64,000 nucleotides of DNA from Doris montereyensis (GCA_037039925.1 JAXRKP010001088.1:50001-114000), one strand, 5' to 3'. Counted from the first letter of the stretch, positions 1-19,915 are shown. Program-made: numbers and translations. The notes: generated by a model not told the origin, from the letters alone.

Positions 1-800
1 ACATTTAGACAGGTTCATATTACAAATGTCATCTATGCGGCCATCTATGATTTTGTCCCCTTAACCTTAATTTTACCACGTTCAATATCGATAGGTTTTT
101 TCATTTTTCAACAAAGTTCTTTCAAACTTGGTACACACCTTATTTGATACAATATTTAAATTCAATCAGAACGGTTTTTTTGTTTTATTTGTAATTTTTG
201 CTTTTTACTATGAATTTTTGAAAATAGCATATGAGAACAACCAAGAATATACAAGAATATTGTACAAAAATTAAAATTGTTCCAAAACTATAATACATAT
301 AAAAAAGCGTTTGATGATTTCTTTGTTTTCTCCCACGCATTATTCATACCAAATTTCATGAAGATATGTTGAGAAATAAAAAAGAAGATAGGAAATAATG
401 AACAAAAAAGGACATTTTGAGAAAATCGTATTTTTCTCTTATTTTCTGTTAATTGAATATATTTTTCTCCCATAAACCTACGAAAAGAGTAGGTTAATTC
501 TTTGAAACATCATAGAACCTTGAAAGGCTCTCAACTACATCTTATTGACACTGTTTCAAGTGCACCAGCCTCTTTTTATTCATCATTATTATTATTATTA
601 TTATCATTATTATTAGGGAGTCGTTTAACTGAAAAGAAACTAAATCTAGATTCTAGATCTAAACTGTAGAGTAAATACCAAGAGTTTCAAAAATTACGCA
701 CCATGACATTGTGACAATCCGAGATTCACCTTTGGAAACTTGACTATAGATATATTTTAGTGTTATAAAGAATTAAGACATCCAACAGGGCTCCATTCTA
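1..800. other. AT-rich non-coding stretch
   Basis: No conserved protein segment is visible on either strand. It holds a short (ATT)n run near 580-615 and a cluster of TCTAGATCTA-type words near 640-670. The short open frame at 288-473 on the minus strand is low complexity and not credible as a gene. Confidence 0.5.
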
Positions 801-871
801 GGTGTTCCATTCGAAAAGAACAACAGTAGATATTGTCAATTTTATTACTCCAAAATATTTGCAGGGGAGGA

Positions 872-1535
<664 letters not shown>

Positions 1536-1559
1536 TAGTTTATACAGTACATTTTCTGT

Positions 1560-2490
1560 TATAATAATAAATTCATCTTCCAAACAAGGTAGAATTTGTG
1601 TTTTCTTTCTTCTTTTCATCGTAATTTAGCGAAGAATTGAACCCTAGTTCACTGGACCGGAACTGAATCAGTGCTTAGTCTTGCCAATGCAACATTGGTA
1701 AAGTCGATCGATCAATCACTGGCTCTATGTTATGCTTGCGGCTTGCGAAAGTGCACTGTACATTATAACAAGAACGTGAATATTATGTAACGTTCTTGGT
1801 GCCTAAAGCGAATACTGTTAGGAAAGGCAACTCTTAATCCTCGTTACTGTAGAAACTTGTTTAGTTGTCATCATGGCTGCTGTCTCTCAATTTGCTGTCA
1901 CAGCTGACGGCAAATGTAAAAATCAAAGGAATATAGTGTAGTCCGTTGTTTTGCACCATTCTTTGGAATATAATAAATAATGTTGAACTTACTAAATACG
2001 ATGTAAGCCTGCTTTTTAGAAATCTGCCTTATTATTTTCAATTGAAGTAGTTCTAGATCTAGATTTCTAGATCTAACTTTCTTTGGCCTTCTAGTAGTAG
2101 TACGTAGTGCTGTAGTAGTAGTGTAGTGCTAATCAGATAAATGTCACCTTATCCGTTTTAGAACAATCTCTCAAATATTGTGAATTTAAAGCTAAATGTT
2201 ATAATAAAAACGTATTCATTTTTCAGTCGCTGTGGATAAGAAATTCAAATTGTTATTTCTGTGGACATTTACTCATTACTCAATGATTGGCTGAAAGGTT
2301 TGTTTTAATGTTATGAGAAGGATGAATGATTAAGCTCTCATTTGTAAATTATGTGACACTTGCACATACTGTAGAATCTATATTTTTCATATGTGATAAA
2401 AATTTAAGTAGAAAAGAATCTAAGAAGAGTAGATTTAGACTTCATTCACTTTGTTTTATGATGTGGACACGTTTAGAATTTAACTTCATT
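1560..2490. other. Non-coding stretch, no gene recognised
   Basis: Unique AT-rich DNA. A short frame opening MAAVSQFAVTADGKC at 1873 has no support beyond its ATG. TCTAGATCTAGA-type words cluster at 2045-2080. A direct repeat of about 45 bp (attcactttgttttatgatg...) occurs at about 2442 and 2485. Confidence 0.4.
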
Positions 2491-2531
2491 CACTTTGTTT
2501 TATGATGTGGACACGTTCAGAAATCAACTTA

Positions 2532-2637
2532 GACCTTGTCTTCTTCTTTTCTTCTTTTCCTTCTCCTTCTCCTTCTTCTTTTCTTCTTCTTCTTCTTCTT
2601 CTTATCCTCGTCCTTCTGCTCCTCCTCTTCTACTTAT

Positions 2638-2669
<32 letters not shown>

Positions 2670-2731
2670 TTCTTCTTCTTCTTCTTCTTCTTCTTCTTCT
2701 TCTTCTTCTTCTTCTTCTTCTTCTTCTTCTT
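2532..2731. repeat. (TTC)n microsatellite
   Basis: A pyrimidine tract of about 200 bp, mostly TTC/TCT triplets and imperfect at its 5' end. All long Ser-, Leu-, Phe- or Glu-rich frames across it are artefacts. Confidence 0.95.
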
Positions 2732-3007
2732 TTCTTCTGTTAATTTCATTCAACATTTGGCCATCGCGATGAATGGATTTGGATTTCTCCCTGCCCCTGT
2801 CTGTCTCTTTGTCTGTCTGTCTCTGTCTCACTCATTCTGTCTCTCTTTTACTCAGGCATGTATCCCCCATATAGGATGCAGACATAAATGATTTGTTTTT
2901 CACATGAACTGCCATGTGTTATTTCAGTGACATTATGAAGCTCTCTGTCTATGAATGCAGAGCAATAACGTCAAGCCAAGATTATAATCATGTTTGCAAT
3001 TGATTTA

Positions 3008-3175
3008 TTATAGACAAGAACAGGAAATAACATTCAATCCCCTTTGGAACAAAAACGCAGACAAATACAGAGGAATTGACAAAAACAAATCTTGGGTGTC
3101 AAACCTGTAACCTCTGCATCGGCACTCTTCGCCACGCCAGGAAAAGAGAGTGCACTACCAACCACGCTTACTTAT
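3008..3175 (-). repeat. SINE-4 copy (tRNA-derived)
   Basis: Matches the SINE-4 family seen at 14320-14600 and 36175-36560. Shared words are 'acaaatac', 'acctctgcatcggcac' and 'cgccaggaaaagag'. Read on the minus strand it begins at the tRNA-like head and runs towards 3008. Confidence 0.6.
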
Positions 3176-3767
3176 AAATTTATCATTTGTTATCACTTTC
3201 CACATGGCCCTTGCCTCTTTCTCTTTACACTTAATAATCATGGCTACAGGGTTGCAAGGGAAAATAACTGTTTATTTACCAAATGACAGTCTGCTGTCTC
3301 CCTCCCCTGCACACATGGCTTACGTGTACTGCAATGCTAAGAGTAGACATAATAATACTGGTACTGTATATGTACACTGTATATTATGTATATGAGGCAG
3401 TGACAAAAGGTGGTGCCACAAGACTAGGACTTTCAAAATGCATCGTTCTATTTTCATTTTTTGAATTTTAACCATTAAACCAAAGATGGTATATATGCAG
3501 GATATGATATATATCATAATTTGAATTGATAAAGATTATAAATATATTTATTATGTAAGCTTTTAGCGTAAAATCAGCTATTTTGAGGGTCATCCTCATA
3601 CGTGTAAAAAAAATGGGTCAATTTAACGATTTTCGTTATTGTTCATAAGTTTGTTTGTATTATCATTAAAGTAGATTGATTGTTGATGAATAATATCGGT
3701 AGTTCGGTCTTTTTACAGAAAACGGCATATGATAGAACAGTGTAGAAAGTCAATATATGCAGAGAAA

Positions 3768-4140
3768 TATGACAATAAATGACCTCTACTAATAAAGACA
3801 TAACAAAACGTGATGTTTCGGGGATAACCCTTCGTTACTTACTTATCTTCATATTTTTATTTCCTTCTAGATTTGAACCTTCCATTCTCGCTCCTATATA
3901 TTCTTCAGATCCCCTTCTACTTACGTTTCTTATCATACTGTCTTTTTCTTTCTTTCTTCCTCCTTTCTGTTTTTATTCTGACATCAGATTGTGTGGTGCC
4001 TGAGGTAATGCTTAGATTTAGATTCTAGATATTTTCGTTTGTTGTCTGACAAAGGGTTATACCCGAAACGTCACGTGTTTGTTATGTCTTTATGAGTTGA
4101 GTTGTCATTCATTGTCATATTTCGCCTTTGACTTCACTCC
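3768..4140. repeat. Foldback repeat with GAAACRTCA arms
   Basis: The segment 3775-3832 (aataaagacataacaaaacg...cggggataaccc) is nearly the reverse complement of 4050-4095 (gggttatacccgaaacgtca...gttatgtcttta). The arms are about 45 bp with a spacer of about 220 bp. This looks like a small foldback or MITE-like element. No transposase is present. Confidence 0.6.
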
Positions 4141-4574
4141 ACTGTGGCTCCTTCGTATTAAAGTCAATATATGTCAGTTGTGATGTGTTTTGTCTATTTG
4201 TTACATCATTTACGAATCTCGACACAATGTCCTCCTTTCGATCAGACAAAAAACTTGATCTCGGCAGTTTACGGAATCTGTCTATTCTCTTAAACTAGAA
4301 TCGACAGTTGTCGATCTTTCTTTGGAGCCGAGTATTGCTGACAAATGTGTGCTTGGTCCAATTTTTGTCCATTCGTCACGACTGACATACGTGGGATATT
4401 GCCAGAATGTGACTTCGTAATAAAACGGTATGAATTAGAAACCAAAGTTCAATGCAACTAGTTGCTAAGAATGCACAGCGGATGACAATATACCCCTGGA
4501 GAGTTGGAGATATGGAAAGTTGAAACAACTTTGTCCACTTGTCAAAAAGCGTCACGACTGACACTTTTCATCAT

Positions 4575-4915
4575 GACTGACATGAATTAACTTGTAAAAT
4601 GCACGCAATGTCAAAATTTTAAATATGGTGCTTGAATTTGGTTTGGAATTATGTGGATTGGTGAAGAGAACACAACAAACGGTGTTTAGCTGTGGGCTTG
4701 AAAATGTTACTCATCAAAATACTTTGTCCATCGTCACAACTAACATGAATTAACTTGTAAAATGTATACAATGTCAATTTCTAAAGTATTGGACATGAAT
4801 TTCGTTTGAAATTATATAGATGGATGAGAGCAAACACTAGGTGGTGCTAAGTTGTGGGCTAGAAACCCGTTATTCATCAAAGTGTTTTGTCCATCCGCCA
4901 CGACTGATTGAAGAT
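4575..4915. repeat. Tandem repeat, about 165 bp unit, two copies
   Basis: The word 'catgaattaacttgtaaaatg' starts near 4579 and again near 4743. Each is followed by the same series (caatgtca..., tggacat/gcttgaatt, gtgctaagttgtgggct, tttgtccat, cacgactga). The degenerate 'cacgactgacat' word at 4376-4390 and 4553 suggests older copies upstream. Confidence 0.65.
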
Positions 4916-4994
4916 GGACAAAAAAGAGTGGAAGCTGATGTTCACGGGACCTTGACTAAAAGATTGAATTATGTGGAAAAATCAACTTATGATG

Positions 4995-5100
4995 TGATTT
5001 GGAATCTCATAGTGAATTAAGAGAAAACAGCAAGATGAAAGAATAATGAAAAAGAGAAAGGAAAGAAGTAAAACCCTCCATTAGCACCTGCCAACTGCCC
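4995..5100 (-). repeat. SINE-3 fragment
   Basis: Carries the SINE-3 signature in minus orientation: 'gtgaattaagagaaaacagc', 'aagatgaaag', 'aaaggaaagaagta', then 'gcacctgccaac'. Only the head-proximal part is present. Confidence 0.6.
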
Positions 5101-5644
5101 ACAGTTGAATTGAAGTCTCAGATAAGCTCAAATCAAATAAGCTTCAAGGAAGATTGAACTTTCCTAAGACCAAGGGACCAAAACCTTCTACTACTAGCAA
5201 GAGCATGTGAATAGTAGGCTACTAAAAGGATATTAAACAGGCGACCTGTGAAAAAACGCAATATTTCGTAAGTGGTAGATGAGCCTGGGGAGAGGAGTGG
5301 GCAAACAATTGAATATAATAAGGTTAGAAAAAAAAATAATGATGGTCACCGGATATCCCATCTCAATGATAATATAATACAAACATGGATCCTTGTATTG
5401 TATGTCACTGTGTGTCTGTGCGCATGAAAAGTAGAAAGCATTGTGAGGAAGGGAGGGAATTGAAAGTGTTGAGACAGATGGGGCGAGAGACTTGAGAAAG
5501 CAATAAAACAGGAGGGACAGACAGACAGACAGACAGACAGACACAGGAGAGTGAAAGTTAAAGGATATTGAACATTTATCTCTTTATCGTCATTGGTCCA
5601 TCATTTTAATTAATTGTGAGAGTGAAAATGATTCACGTAAACAC

Positions 5645-8200
5645 AAATACATGCCATTCATTGAAAATTGACTCTTTCATTCTCTTTCAGCTGCTTGTCT
5701 CTTTTATGCAGATTTAGGTTTAGGATTTTCTATCCACATTTCTCTTTTCAGTCGAAACTTGTTGTTCCTAAAATACAAAAGTGGGTAAAATGAAGTGCAT
5801 GATCTCTGTCTCAAAAGCCTCTCTCCAGAGTAAATGAATTGTTATAGTCTTCCTTGATGCTTTGAATAGCATAACGACAGACATTTTGTGCTTGTTGTAT
5901 CATCACAACTGACACATAATGCTGGGTAATACTACGTTGCTTTATATTTTCAGAGCATTTGTAACAAAACAATTATGTTACTGTTGTTATATAGGTGTAA
6001 GTATAATATTGTGTGACTATCTGTAGGTGTTATTCGAAATTTGTATGGATTCATACAAGCTCTTTTTGGAAACAGTGATTTGTTTTTGACCAATCACAAC
6101 TTACATTCATGGTCAGCTTGTTTAATGCAATTACAGGAATTCATTCATATTTGATCAATTGTTTGATAAATTATAAGATCAGTTTGTTGTTGATAGTGTT
6201 AAACTTAAAATCTGTTTTAAAATATCTCTTCCTTTCAAATTCAACGTTTGAATAGAGAACAGTGGGTTGTGGATTTTGGACAAAATGAAAGATTGATAAT
6301 TTTTCATCATAATGGTTTTTAAGACAATGCATCAAAGGGATTTTCTATTAAGGGGTTCAGATCATTTCACATGTTCATGATGGCAAATGGGACAAATCTA
6401 GTCTATTATACTAATGGATAGAGTAGTTCATTCCCAAACAATGATTACTTCATAGAAAAGATGTTCAGTATCGAGGAAGATTTGAAAAAACGCTGTATTT
6501 AGAAACGGTGGATGCCTATCTTTCAACACAGCTATTATTACGATTGAAAGCCAAAACTATTATCCAAAGAATAGAATGTTGGTACTTATTTTGATCGGCA
6601 TAATATAAGCTCTCCAATCAAAAAGTTTTGAGAATCTATTATGAATGCTGCATTGCGTCTGGAAAATGTTAGGTCTGGAATTGAAAGTGTTATTTATCAA
6701 AAGGCACCATCTCAAAATGAGCAAAAAACAGGAGGGTCTGTTTCTTTCAATAAGAAGTAGTTAAGAGTCTCAAGGTTTTAGTGATGTTTCAAAGGATTAT
6801 CCTGAACATTTTCTTCAGTTTCTTTCATTGTTCCCCTAATTTTGTGTATGGGTTCAGATGATCCGAGATGATCTTTCTCCAGAATGTCCTGTCCTGGCAT
6901 TGACTGTTTCATTCTCATTGAAAAAGCTGCTCTTTCAACTGCTTGTGTTTTTATGCAGATTTAGGTTTAGATTTTCTATCCACATTTCCTTTTCAGTATA
7001 TTTTAGGTTGTTCCTAAAATACTAAAAGTGGGTAAAATTTTTAGTGTATGATTTAAGTTCAAAAGCCTCAATCCAGAGTAAATGATTGTTATAGTCTTCC
7101 TTGATGCTGTTTGAATAGCTATAAAGGAGACATTTTTGCTTGTTGTATCATCACAACTGACACATAATCTCTTATTGTTGTGGTAATAGCCGTTGCTTTA
7201 TATTTTCAGAGCATTTGGTAACAAAACAATTATGTTACTGTTGTTATATAGGTGTAAGTATAATATTGCTGTACTATCTGTAGGTGTTATTCGAAATTTG
7301 TATGGATTCATACAGATTTTTTTTTCCTTTGTTTTTCCCATCACAATTTCCATTCAGTGACATGAGTTTAATGCAATTACAGGAATTCTTTTATATTTGA
7401 TCAATTGTTTAATAACCGAAGATAAATTATTGTTTCCTAATATTTTATAAGATCAGTTTCTTTGATAGATTAAAGTTTTCGTTTTCCAATGTGTGCTCTT
7501 TTTTTCAAATTCAACGTTTTTGTAGGTAAATCTTATCTGTTTCTACCGTGATTTTGGACAAAATGAAAGCTGATAATTTTTCATTACATAATGGTTTTTA
7601 CATGCCCAAACAATGTTTTGATTTTTTCTATTAAGGGGTTCTGGGCATGCCATTTTTTGGAAATGGGACAAATCTAGTTATTATACTAATGGATAGAGAG
7701 TTCATTCCCACCACAATGCTTTCATTAAAAAGCTCAAAATCGATTCTATTAATTTTGTTAATTATTTAGAATGGATACAGGCCTATCTTTCAACACAGCT
7801 ATTATTACGATTAAAGCCAAAACTATTATCCAAAGAGCAAGTTGGTACTTATTTTGATCGGCATAATATAAGCTCTCCAATCTAAATGAAGTTTTGAGAA
7901 TCTATTATGAATGCTGCCTTAGATCGTCTGGAAAATACGGGACATATTCCGCACACCTTTCCAAAGGCACCATCTCAAATTATCGTAATTTTTAAATATA
8001 AATATTCTAGTCTCAAGTTGAAACAGTGTCAATAACTAAGTAGTTAAGTAAAACCTCTCAAGGTTTTATGATGTTTCAAAGTATTATCCTACTCTTTCTT
8101 CAGTTTCTTTCTTTCTTTATCAGTTCCCATTCTACCTTAGGTGTATGGGTTCAACTGATATTAGATGTCTTATTCTCCAGAATGTCCTGTCCTGGCATTT
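5645..8200. repeat. Imperfect 1.25 kb tandem duplication
   Basis: The block of about 5645-6904 is repeated at about 6905-8200, with the offset drifting from 1247 to 1263 bp. Landmarks are 'gcagatttaggttta' at 5708 and 6955, 'gtaacaaaacaattatg' at 5961 and 7218, and 'ataatataagctctccaat' near 6600 and 7863. Differences are mainly short insertions and deletions rather than substitutions. Both copies run into the same LINE 3' tail at their right end. There is no coding content. Confidence 0.8.
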
Positions 8201-8625
8201 TCTGTTTCCTTCAAATGGGAATTAAATTTCTATGCTTCAATGCCTCTTTTATATCTTCTTCCCACTTTCTCCGAGGTCTGCCTTTTGTCTTTTACCTTGA
8301 GCTTTTAGCACTGTATACTGATTTAGCTATTTTATCGTCATTCATTCTGTTTACATGCCCAAAATCTCAATTGATTTGATCTGACTTTTTATGCTGTCTG
8401 CTTTGGTTTGATCTCTTATTGTTGTGTTTCTGATTTTGTCTCTTTAAGTTTTGACTTCTCTTCTTAGATGTTTTATTTCAGCTGCCTGACTCTACTGTAT
8501 TCTCTACTGTCTAAAGTCAAGGTTTGGCTGGGTTTTGAAGAAAAGTAGGACAATAAACTATATTGTATACTACCATTTTGGTTTTTGTTGCCAATTCTTG
8601 CTTACCTACAGATGCCTTTCAGTTT
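8080..8625 (-). mobile_element. Non-LTR retrotransposon 3' end (LINE-A family)
   Basis: A minus-strand copy of a repeat also at 9718, 17195, 23725, 36590, 55930 and 62905. Its (GAAA)n-type tail appears as tttctttctttctttatc on the plus strand. The minus strand carries relics of a reverse-transcriptase C-terminus. The best preserved copy, at 55930, has a LLYGxENWTL-like segment. No intact reading frame remains. Confidence 0.7.
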
Positions 8626-8629
8626 AGGG

Positions 8630-9715
8630 AAGAAAAATATATTCAAAACAGAAAAAAGAGAGAAAAATACAATTTTCTCAAGATATCATTTTTTTCATTA
8701 ATTCCCATCTCCCTTAAAGTTTCTCAAAGTATTTTCCAGGAAATTTAATTTGGTAAGAATAATGAAAGGGGGAGGGGATTCAAAACAGTCAGATGTTTTT
8801 TCGATAGTTTTGTAAAAAAAAAAAATTTCTGTACAATATGTTTGTCCCATTTTAGGTTGTTCTCATATGCTATTTTCAAAAATTGAAAAAACAAAAAACT
8901 AAAAACAACAATCTGATCTGTCACATTTAATATTTATCAAATGAGGTTGGAGAAAAGAAGTTTGAAAGAACTTTGTCGAAAATGTAAAAGCCTATCGTTA
9001 TTAAACTTGAGGATATGGGAGCAAAATTCAAAATAGCCACCCATTTGAAAAATAGTGCATCAGGTAAAAAAACATTTGGTTGATGTTGAACTCAACACAC
9101 CATGTCCTTTACACCTATACATAAGTTAAGTCGATAGGAACAAAATTTTCACTTTTGTAGATATACAGAACAGACATTTTGGAAGGTGACTCAGATCAAA
9201 GTTATAATATTTCAGCATTGTTGATGTAAAAACTATCTCCTAGTACACATTACAACATTCCTTGGTCACACAGGCACATAAAAAACAAAATTCACACTAG
9301 TACTTTTAATTTTTTTAAACAGGCTTCATGCTAGTGACCTTTTGTCATTGCCTCATATATAAGCTTTTTACATAGTATTTGGCTTGGCTTGTTGGGTCTT
9401 TTGCGCTTTCCGTTGATTGTTTGGCGAGGGGGGGCTGGTTTTTATTTTTAGTTGTATGTTTATAGTTTTTTTGTACAGTTTTGACAGCTAATAGGCTACT
9501 GTTACAGAGAGCCTGACTGTTCAAATGCCTGCTATAAAGAGCTTTTCTATGTTCTAATAACATGGGACCTGGGGATTTATTGTGCGCTTGCTATAGCCGG
9601 GTTCCTGTTTTGTCAGACTGCTAAAAGTGGAAACTACTGTACTAGTATTAGCTTCCTTACTTTACTTCTTGTTAAACTGACTTCAACCCTAGGCATAGGA
9701 TTCCATCTTGTGCCT
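8630..9715. other. Non-coding stretch, no gene recognised
   Basis: AT-rich sequence with several poly-A runs. It resembles 60-260 at the window start in inverted form: 'aaagaactttgtcgaaaatg' with 'cctatcg' here against 'cgataggttttttcattttt' there. This may be one more dispersed repeat. No conserved coding segment was found. Confidence 0.4.
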
Positions 9716-9717
9716 GA

Positions 9718-10000
9718 TTTTTTCATTCTTTTTTTATCAGTTGCCATTCTCCCTTCCGGTGCATGAGTTTAGGTGCACGATATGATCTTTCTCCAGGCTA
9801 CCCTGTCCTAATATTTTCTTTTTCTCATGTGAAGGTTAAATTTCTTTGCTTTCGTGCCTCTTTTACATCTTTCTTCCCACTTTCTCAAGGTATGTCTTTT
9901 GATTTTTTACCTTGAGTTGTGGCATTGTATACCTTATTATTTAGCTATTCTCTTAATGCATTCTGTTTACATGCCCAAACCACCTGAGTTATTTCTATTT
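9718..10000 (-). mobile_element. LINE-A 3' end fragment
   Basis: Shares 'ttgccattctcccttccggt', 'atgatctttctccaggct', 'ccctgtcct', 'actttctcaaggtatgtctttt' and 'catgcccaaaccac' with the other LINE-A tails. It is truncated and heavily mutated. Confidence 0.7.
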
Positions 10001-10708
10001 CTATCTTTGGTTTGATTTTGTTGATCATTGATTGGAGTTTCATCTGTTTTGGTCAAAAATTGACAATTGATTTCTTATTGTTGAATTTCGTTTTTTAGAT
10101 CACAAATCAAAAATTGACAATATTAATTTTAGTTAATTTCTTTAATGGAAGAGCTTCACTTTCCATTCTACAATACTGATTAGGTTCATTCCAATTTCGA
10201 TTTTCAAGAGCGAGAAGGTAAGGGATTGTAGATAGATTTCTTTCGTCTCACTCTAAAATTACCGTCAATTTTTACATATAAATATTCTAGTCTAAAAGTT
10301 TGAAGCTGTCACACTAACTCAAATGCATTTAGTCTCAAGTAAAACCTGTCAGGCTCAACATTCAGCTTTAAGTTCTAATTACCAGGCATGACATGAAGCC
10401 TCTTGAACTAGCAAGACCTAGTGGCTAGTTGCTTTCAACTGTTTTTATTTTGTTTATCATCCTCGGAATGAGTATAGGACGTGATTATAGATTCTAGCCA
10501 TGGGAATTGAATCTAATTATCTTTTGTATCATTCTGTATGAGTGTCATTTTTCCTAACCTGGCTTTTTCTTATTTATAGAACATTTGTTTTAGAAGATAA
10601 ACAGATAATAAAAATGATACTTTTGTTCATTAGAATCACAGTTTCTGATCTTGATTTATTATTTTGTTGGGAATCATTGATTGGTTTTTTACTCTCTTCT
10701 TTTGATTT

Positions 10709-11258
10709 CCAGAACAAATATGTTGTACCAACGATTTCGAAATACTGCTTCAAATATGGAAAAAGCTGGGCACTTTCCACAAAGCTATTCATCAAATTCA
10801 AATGCTCATTACGTTTCAATTATGAGTATGCCAACCATACTCTCAGCAGATCGGCCACATAAGAAGAAGAAGAAAAGATCAAATGCAAACCGAAAATCTA
10901 TTGCCTAAAACAAGTGAACTTCCTTTTGCTTTAACAGTTAAAGAGGCAACAAGTCTGTCTGATTCTGTTATCAGAAGAAGGCAAAGGGAAATCTAGAACA
11001 GACCACAAGTTCTGTCCCGGGGAGACTTTTGGAATTATCAACGCCTCCACCAATCAACAGGTATCCCTATTGGGACAGAAGTGTTTGACAAGAAGAAACT
11101 TAAGCTGTATGTGCAATTAAAATGAAAAAAGAGAATTGAGAAAGATCGCTTCATGAGAGCGAGTTTAATTATAAGGGTTTTACTTTGTTTACAGAGGATA
11201 TGCAGAGAAATTGAAAAGTTTAGAGACCCATCTGAAAAATACCTGCATCATCAAAAAT
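10709..11258 (+). CDS. Possible N-terminal exons of the MATCAP-like gene
   Basis: Weak evidence. After an AG at 10711 a frame reads MLYQRFRNTASNMEKAGHFP and on through a Lys-rich run that ends at 10908 in a frame break. Further on, short segments such as PPPINRYPYWD (about 11048) and EIEKFRDPSEKYLHHQ (about 11206-11255) resemble the region that precedes the AVHILEKALDEFG helix in DUF1704 proteins. Several frame changes would be needed to join them and no clean donor follows the last one. This could equally be chance similarity in an intron. Transcript reads would settle it. Confidence 0.3.
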
Positions 11259-12421
11259 TTTAATTTATTGATGTTTTTTACTATGCGGTAAATAATACTT
11301 TAACAGCTCTGGGGGGGGGGGGGCTTAACTGTCAAATTTTAGTCATCCCATATCATAGTAAGTTTGCGGGATCCTTGGTTGCCATGAAAGGAAGCCATCT
11401 TGGATTTTGACCCATTTCAAAATCTATCTTCTCACTTAGTATGAAAAAAATCACTCAAAATCTGTGCAAGTCTGGGTTTTTCATTCAATATCTTAAAAGT
11501 GATATCATTTTTTTCAGATATTTTCAATAGTTTCTTTAAATGAATTTTTAATAATTACATATAATATGTAATATTAAAAAATAAAAGGCCATTTTTTTTA
11601 TTATGCAAAAAGGGCCTTTTTATTTTTACAAGATTATTTTTAAATTTTTCTATTTCAAGATCTCTGCAGGTAGTTGTTATTTCTTAATGCCGTGGTTTAT
11701 CAAGGGAACCAGGTCTGTAAATGACGGAGTAAAGATAGAAATTTAGGGAAAAAAACTATATTCAGAAAACTGCACATAAAGAAATCATAAGAAAATAACA
11801 CAAAACAAAAACGCTTCAGATGGGTTGCCCTTCTTGTAGCAGCCCCTTACTCTTTCGACAGTCTCTGGCATTATTACTTATGTAAAGAGGATTGTAAATC
11901 TAGTTTGAGATGTGAACTGTTGTCAAAACAGATGCCATAATGATAGTTTATTTGTTTTATTCGTCTATTCCTAAACTTGTGCGCGTGTTTACTAAGACAC
12001 CGAGCAGCAACGCTTGCCCTCCACCTCTTACATCACTGAGCGCTAGGCCAATCGCTTGCGCTGTTATCAACAGGCAAGTGAAACTAATATAAGCCAGATT
12101 TAGTGCCACAGTACACGGGTTTTCAGTGCCATCTTCATAGTCAATGAAAAGTGTGAAAGCGATATGATGAAAATAATCACGTTTCCAGCCGCTTGAAGCT
12201 TGGAATTCCCAAACTCAACAGTGCCAAAGTACATGATTTTTGGGCATTTTTCTCTAGATGACGTAATTGTGACTTACGCATGCTATTGAAATGACCTCTT
12301 GGATTGGTGCGGTCAAGTGCACTAATAGGTATCTAAACATGAATTTTAAAGTCAAGAAAACAGATTATATCTCACATACCTTGTATGAATTGAATTTTTT
12401 ATTTGGTCCTTCATTTTCAAG

Positions 12422-18376
<5,955 letters not shown>

Positions 18377-18725
18377 TGTTAGTTTTATCACATCAATGAT
18401 CCACATTTGCCATAAAAGATACCAAACTGTGATATATTAAAAGATAATGAATTTGTTTACTATATATATATATATATATGTATATAATACTATATTCTAT
18501 ATATCATCGATGAAACTGTTTAAACGCCTAAATCCACACAATATATGAGATATGAGATTTATAATTAAAATGGTCAAATGTACTCTTCTTTCGTGTTTTT
18601 ATAAATATTGGAGGTTTAGATCTTTCAAAACGTTCAACTCTGACTGTGAAAGTCCATTTTCTGCACAACTGATTATTTTTTTCCATTTACTACGTTCTAA
18701 AGACTAAAGAAGTTTATTAAATTTT

Positions 18726-18731
18726 AATAAA
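18726..18731 (+). promoter_or_regulatory. Candidate polyadenylation signal of MATCAP-like gene
   Basis: AATAAA lies 350 bp after the stop codon in AT-rich sequence. No other AATAAA was noticed between the stop and this point. Confidence 0.35.
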
Positions 18732-18739
18732 AAAAATGT

Positions 18740-19910
18740 AACATAGTGTATGCTGCCCTATTTGATGATGATCTATTACATTTTTTGCATTTCCCGAAGA
18801 ATGACATTAGGAGAACTTACGTGTTTAAACGATTTCATCGACGATATGTAAATCATGATCATGGAAGATAATCATAAGTTGCCTTCTTAGCTTTCGAGTT
18901 TAAACAAAATCTTATGATATTGACTCATTTCAGACCATTTTGTATCAAAGTTAAGGATCGTTCTGTTATATCTCACTGACATACATTCTCGAGACAAATT
19001 AACATCCAAAAATAGACAAGCATGTTCCACTGTTACATATTCATAATGTGGACAATTTTGTCTTTTGTATCGATATAATTCTGTAATCATTGTGCTTTGT
19101 TATGTGTTGAATTTTTAAACAAAATGAAAACCATTTTGTGTTAACTTTTGTATTAACTTAAATCAAATCAAAAAAGGTTTATGTTTGTAATATAATCAAA
19201 TGGGTTTGACTATTTTTAACTTTTATTTTTGTTGAGGAGGTCTTTTCTCCTTCTGCAAGTGTGCTAATATTCAAAAACGAGAAATATGATATAAATTGTG
19301 TCGAAGAGGAGAGAGATTGTAAATGATAATATATCATGATAGCTATTGTATTTATTCTTGGCAGCATCGTTGATTTGCTCAAGTGTGCAATTAGTATAAT
19401 ATGGTATTAGTTTTGATATAATTAATGAGATAAGTAGTTGATTAGTTTCCTCATGATATCATCATAATTGTTTATGTGTTTGTCTATCTATCCATTGAAC
19501 AATACTTCATACTATATTTATACAGCTAGATGTCAGATACACATACCTTAATCAAAATCATAATGCCTATTTCATGCCAAGGAACGCAAGATATAAAATC
19601 GGATTCTTCCATTAGAGTTGTTGGCCTTTCAACAAGAAGGTCATGGGTTCAACTATTTCAAGCCCAGGCAGGTTGAAAAGGTTTCTTGTGTTTTTCAAGT
19701 AAAACCCAGCTCTCAATTTTCACTATCTTGCCTCATTTACTCTGTAGTTTTCTCTGAGGTTTTTATCATCTGTAAACTTGTTCTTGCCCTATCGCCATAT
19801 CAATGGATCTTATCTCTTAAATTTGTAACAAAAATTAACAATTATTAAGACAAGCTCCCTGTGGGTCACAGTCTCTCAATTTTCAGATAGTTTATTTATA
19901 GGATGTAAAT
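18740..19910. other. Gene-free AT-rich stretch
   Basis: Downstream of the MATCAP-like gene. No conserved coding segment, clear repeat family or RNA gene was recognised on either strand. Confidence 0.45.
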
Positions 19911-19915
19911 TCATA

